Of a stretch of 49,008 nt of DNA, positions 48,993-49,008 are shown piece by piece; within the stretch, counting starts at the first letter, position 1; the number at the start of each line of letters is the position of its first letter. The translations under genes were made by a program, and so were the position numbers. The notes under the pieces are model-generated. The model saw nothing but the letters and a program-made list of their open reading frames with translations, had not been told where the DNA came from and ran no database searches. The stretch comes from Seminavis robusta (lineage: Eukaryota > Bacillariophyta > Bacillariophyceae > Naviculales > Naviculaceae). The stretch spans positions 1 through 49,008 of the forward strand of contig CAICTM010000779.1 of assembly GCA_903772945.1 (NCBI GenBank), in the 5' to 3' direction.

Positions 48993-49008
48993 TCAATTCT
49001 CTCTCTTT

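Overview
The window looks like nuclear DNA of a diatom, probably a pennate one. The reasons are short GT-AG introns of about 67-100 bp in two multi-exon genes, a membrane-anchored LRR protein with an N-terminal cytosolic tail and one TM helix of the kind diatoms carry in large numbers, PPR and RSKSP-repeat genes, and dense Ty3/gypsy, LINE and Crypton remnants. The species cannot be fixed from sequence alone.

Layout. 1-2123: 3' end of a Ty3/gypsy element (RNase H on the minus strand, integrase and LTR on the plus strand). 2124-3934: LRR receptor-like pseudogene cut by that element's LTR. 4807-8376: three-exon PPR gene. 8433-9260: an unusual minisatellite. 9432-20763: the gene-like island, with an acidic protein, a divergent pair (11216-12127 and 12224-12838), a 1296-residue DDE-transposase-like protein (13600-17490), a small protein and an RSKSP-repeat protein. 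20764-23122: broken Crypton-type tyrosine recombinase with several repeat insertions. 23371-26755: deleted gypsy element. 26758-29162: three protein-coding fragments of unknown origin, one peptidase-like. 29860-36306: a CACTA/Plavaka-like transposase gene (minus) divergent from a nine-exon gene with micro-exons (plus). 36307-49008: nested mobile DNA, made of two LINE halves head to head, a complete but internally deleted gypsy element inside the LINE endonuclease, a second gypsy LTR split by a 2.8-kb insertion with a 15-bp target duplication, and a copia-like LTR inside that insertion.

How it fits together. One gypsy family dominates: LTR of about 420-435 bp, ends TGCACTACGC and TGTATTGCA as read on the plus strand, polypurine tract AGGGGGCGAA. 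The copies at 23371 and 40666 have lost RNase H, the integrase HHCC zone and the integrase catalytic Glu at near-identical places, so they look like a non-autonomous sublineage. In both copies gag and pol lie in one frame separated by a single TGA. The best candidates for undescribed biology are the DDE-like protein with its two neighbours, the transposase with the micro-exon gene beside it, the 25/30-bp quantised minisatellite and the gag-TGA-pol arrangement.

Caution. Many frameshifts, and the differences between the two LTRs of one element, are mostly single-base indels. Some breaks called here may be uncorrected long-read errors.
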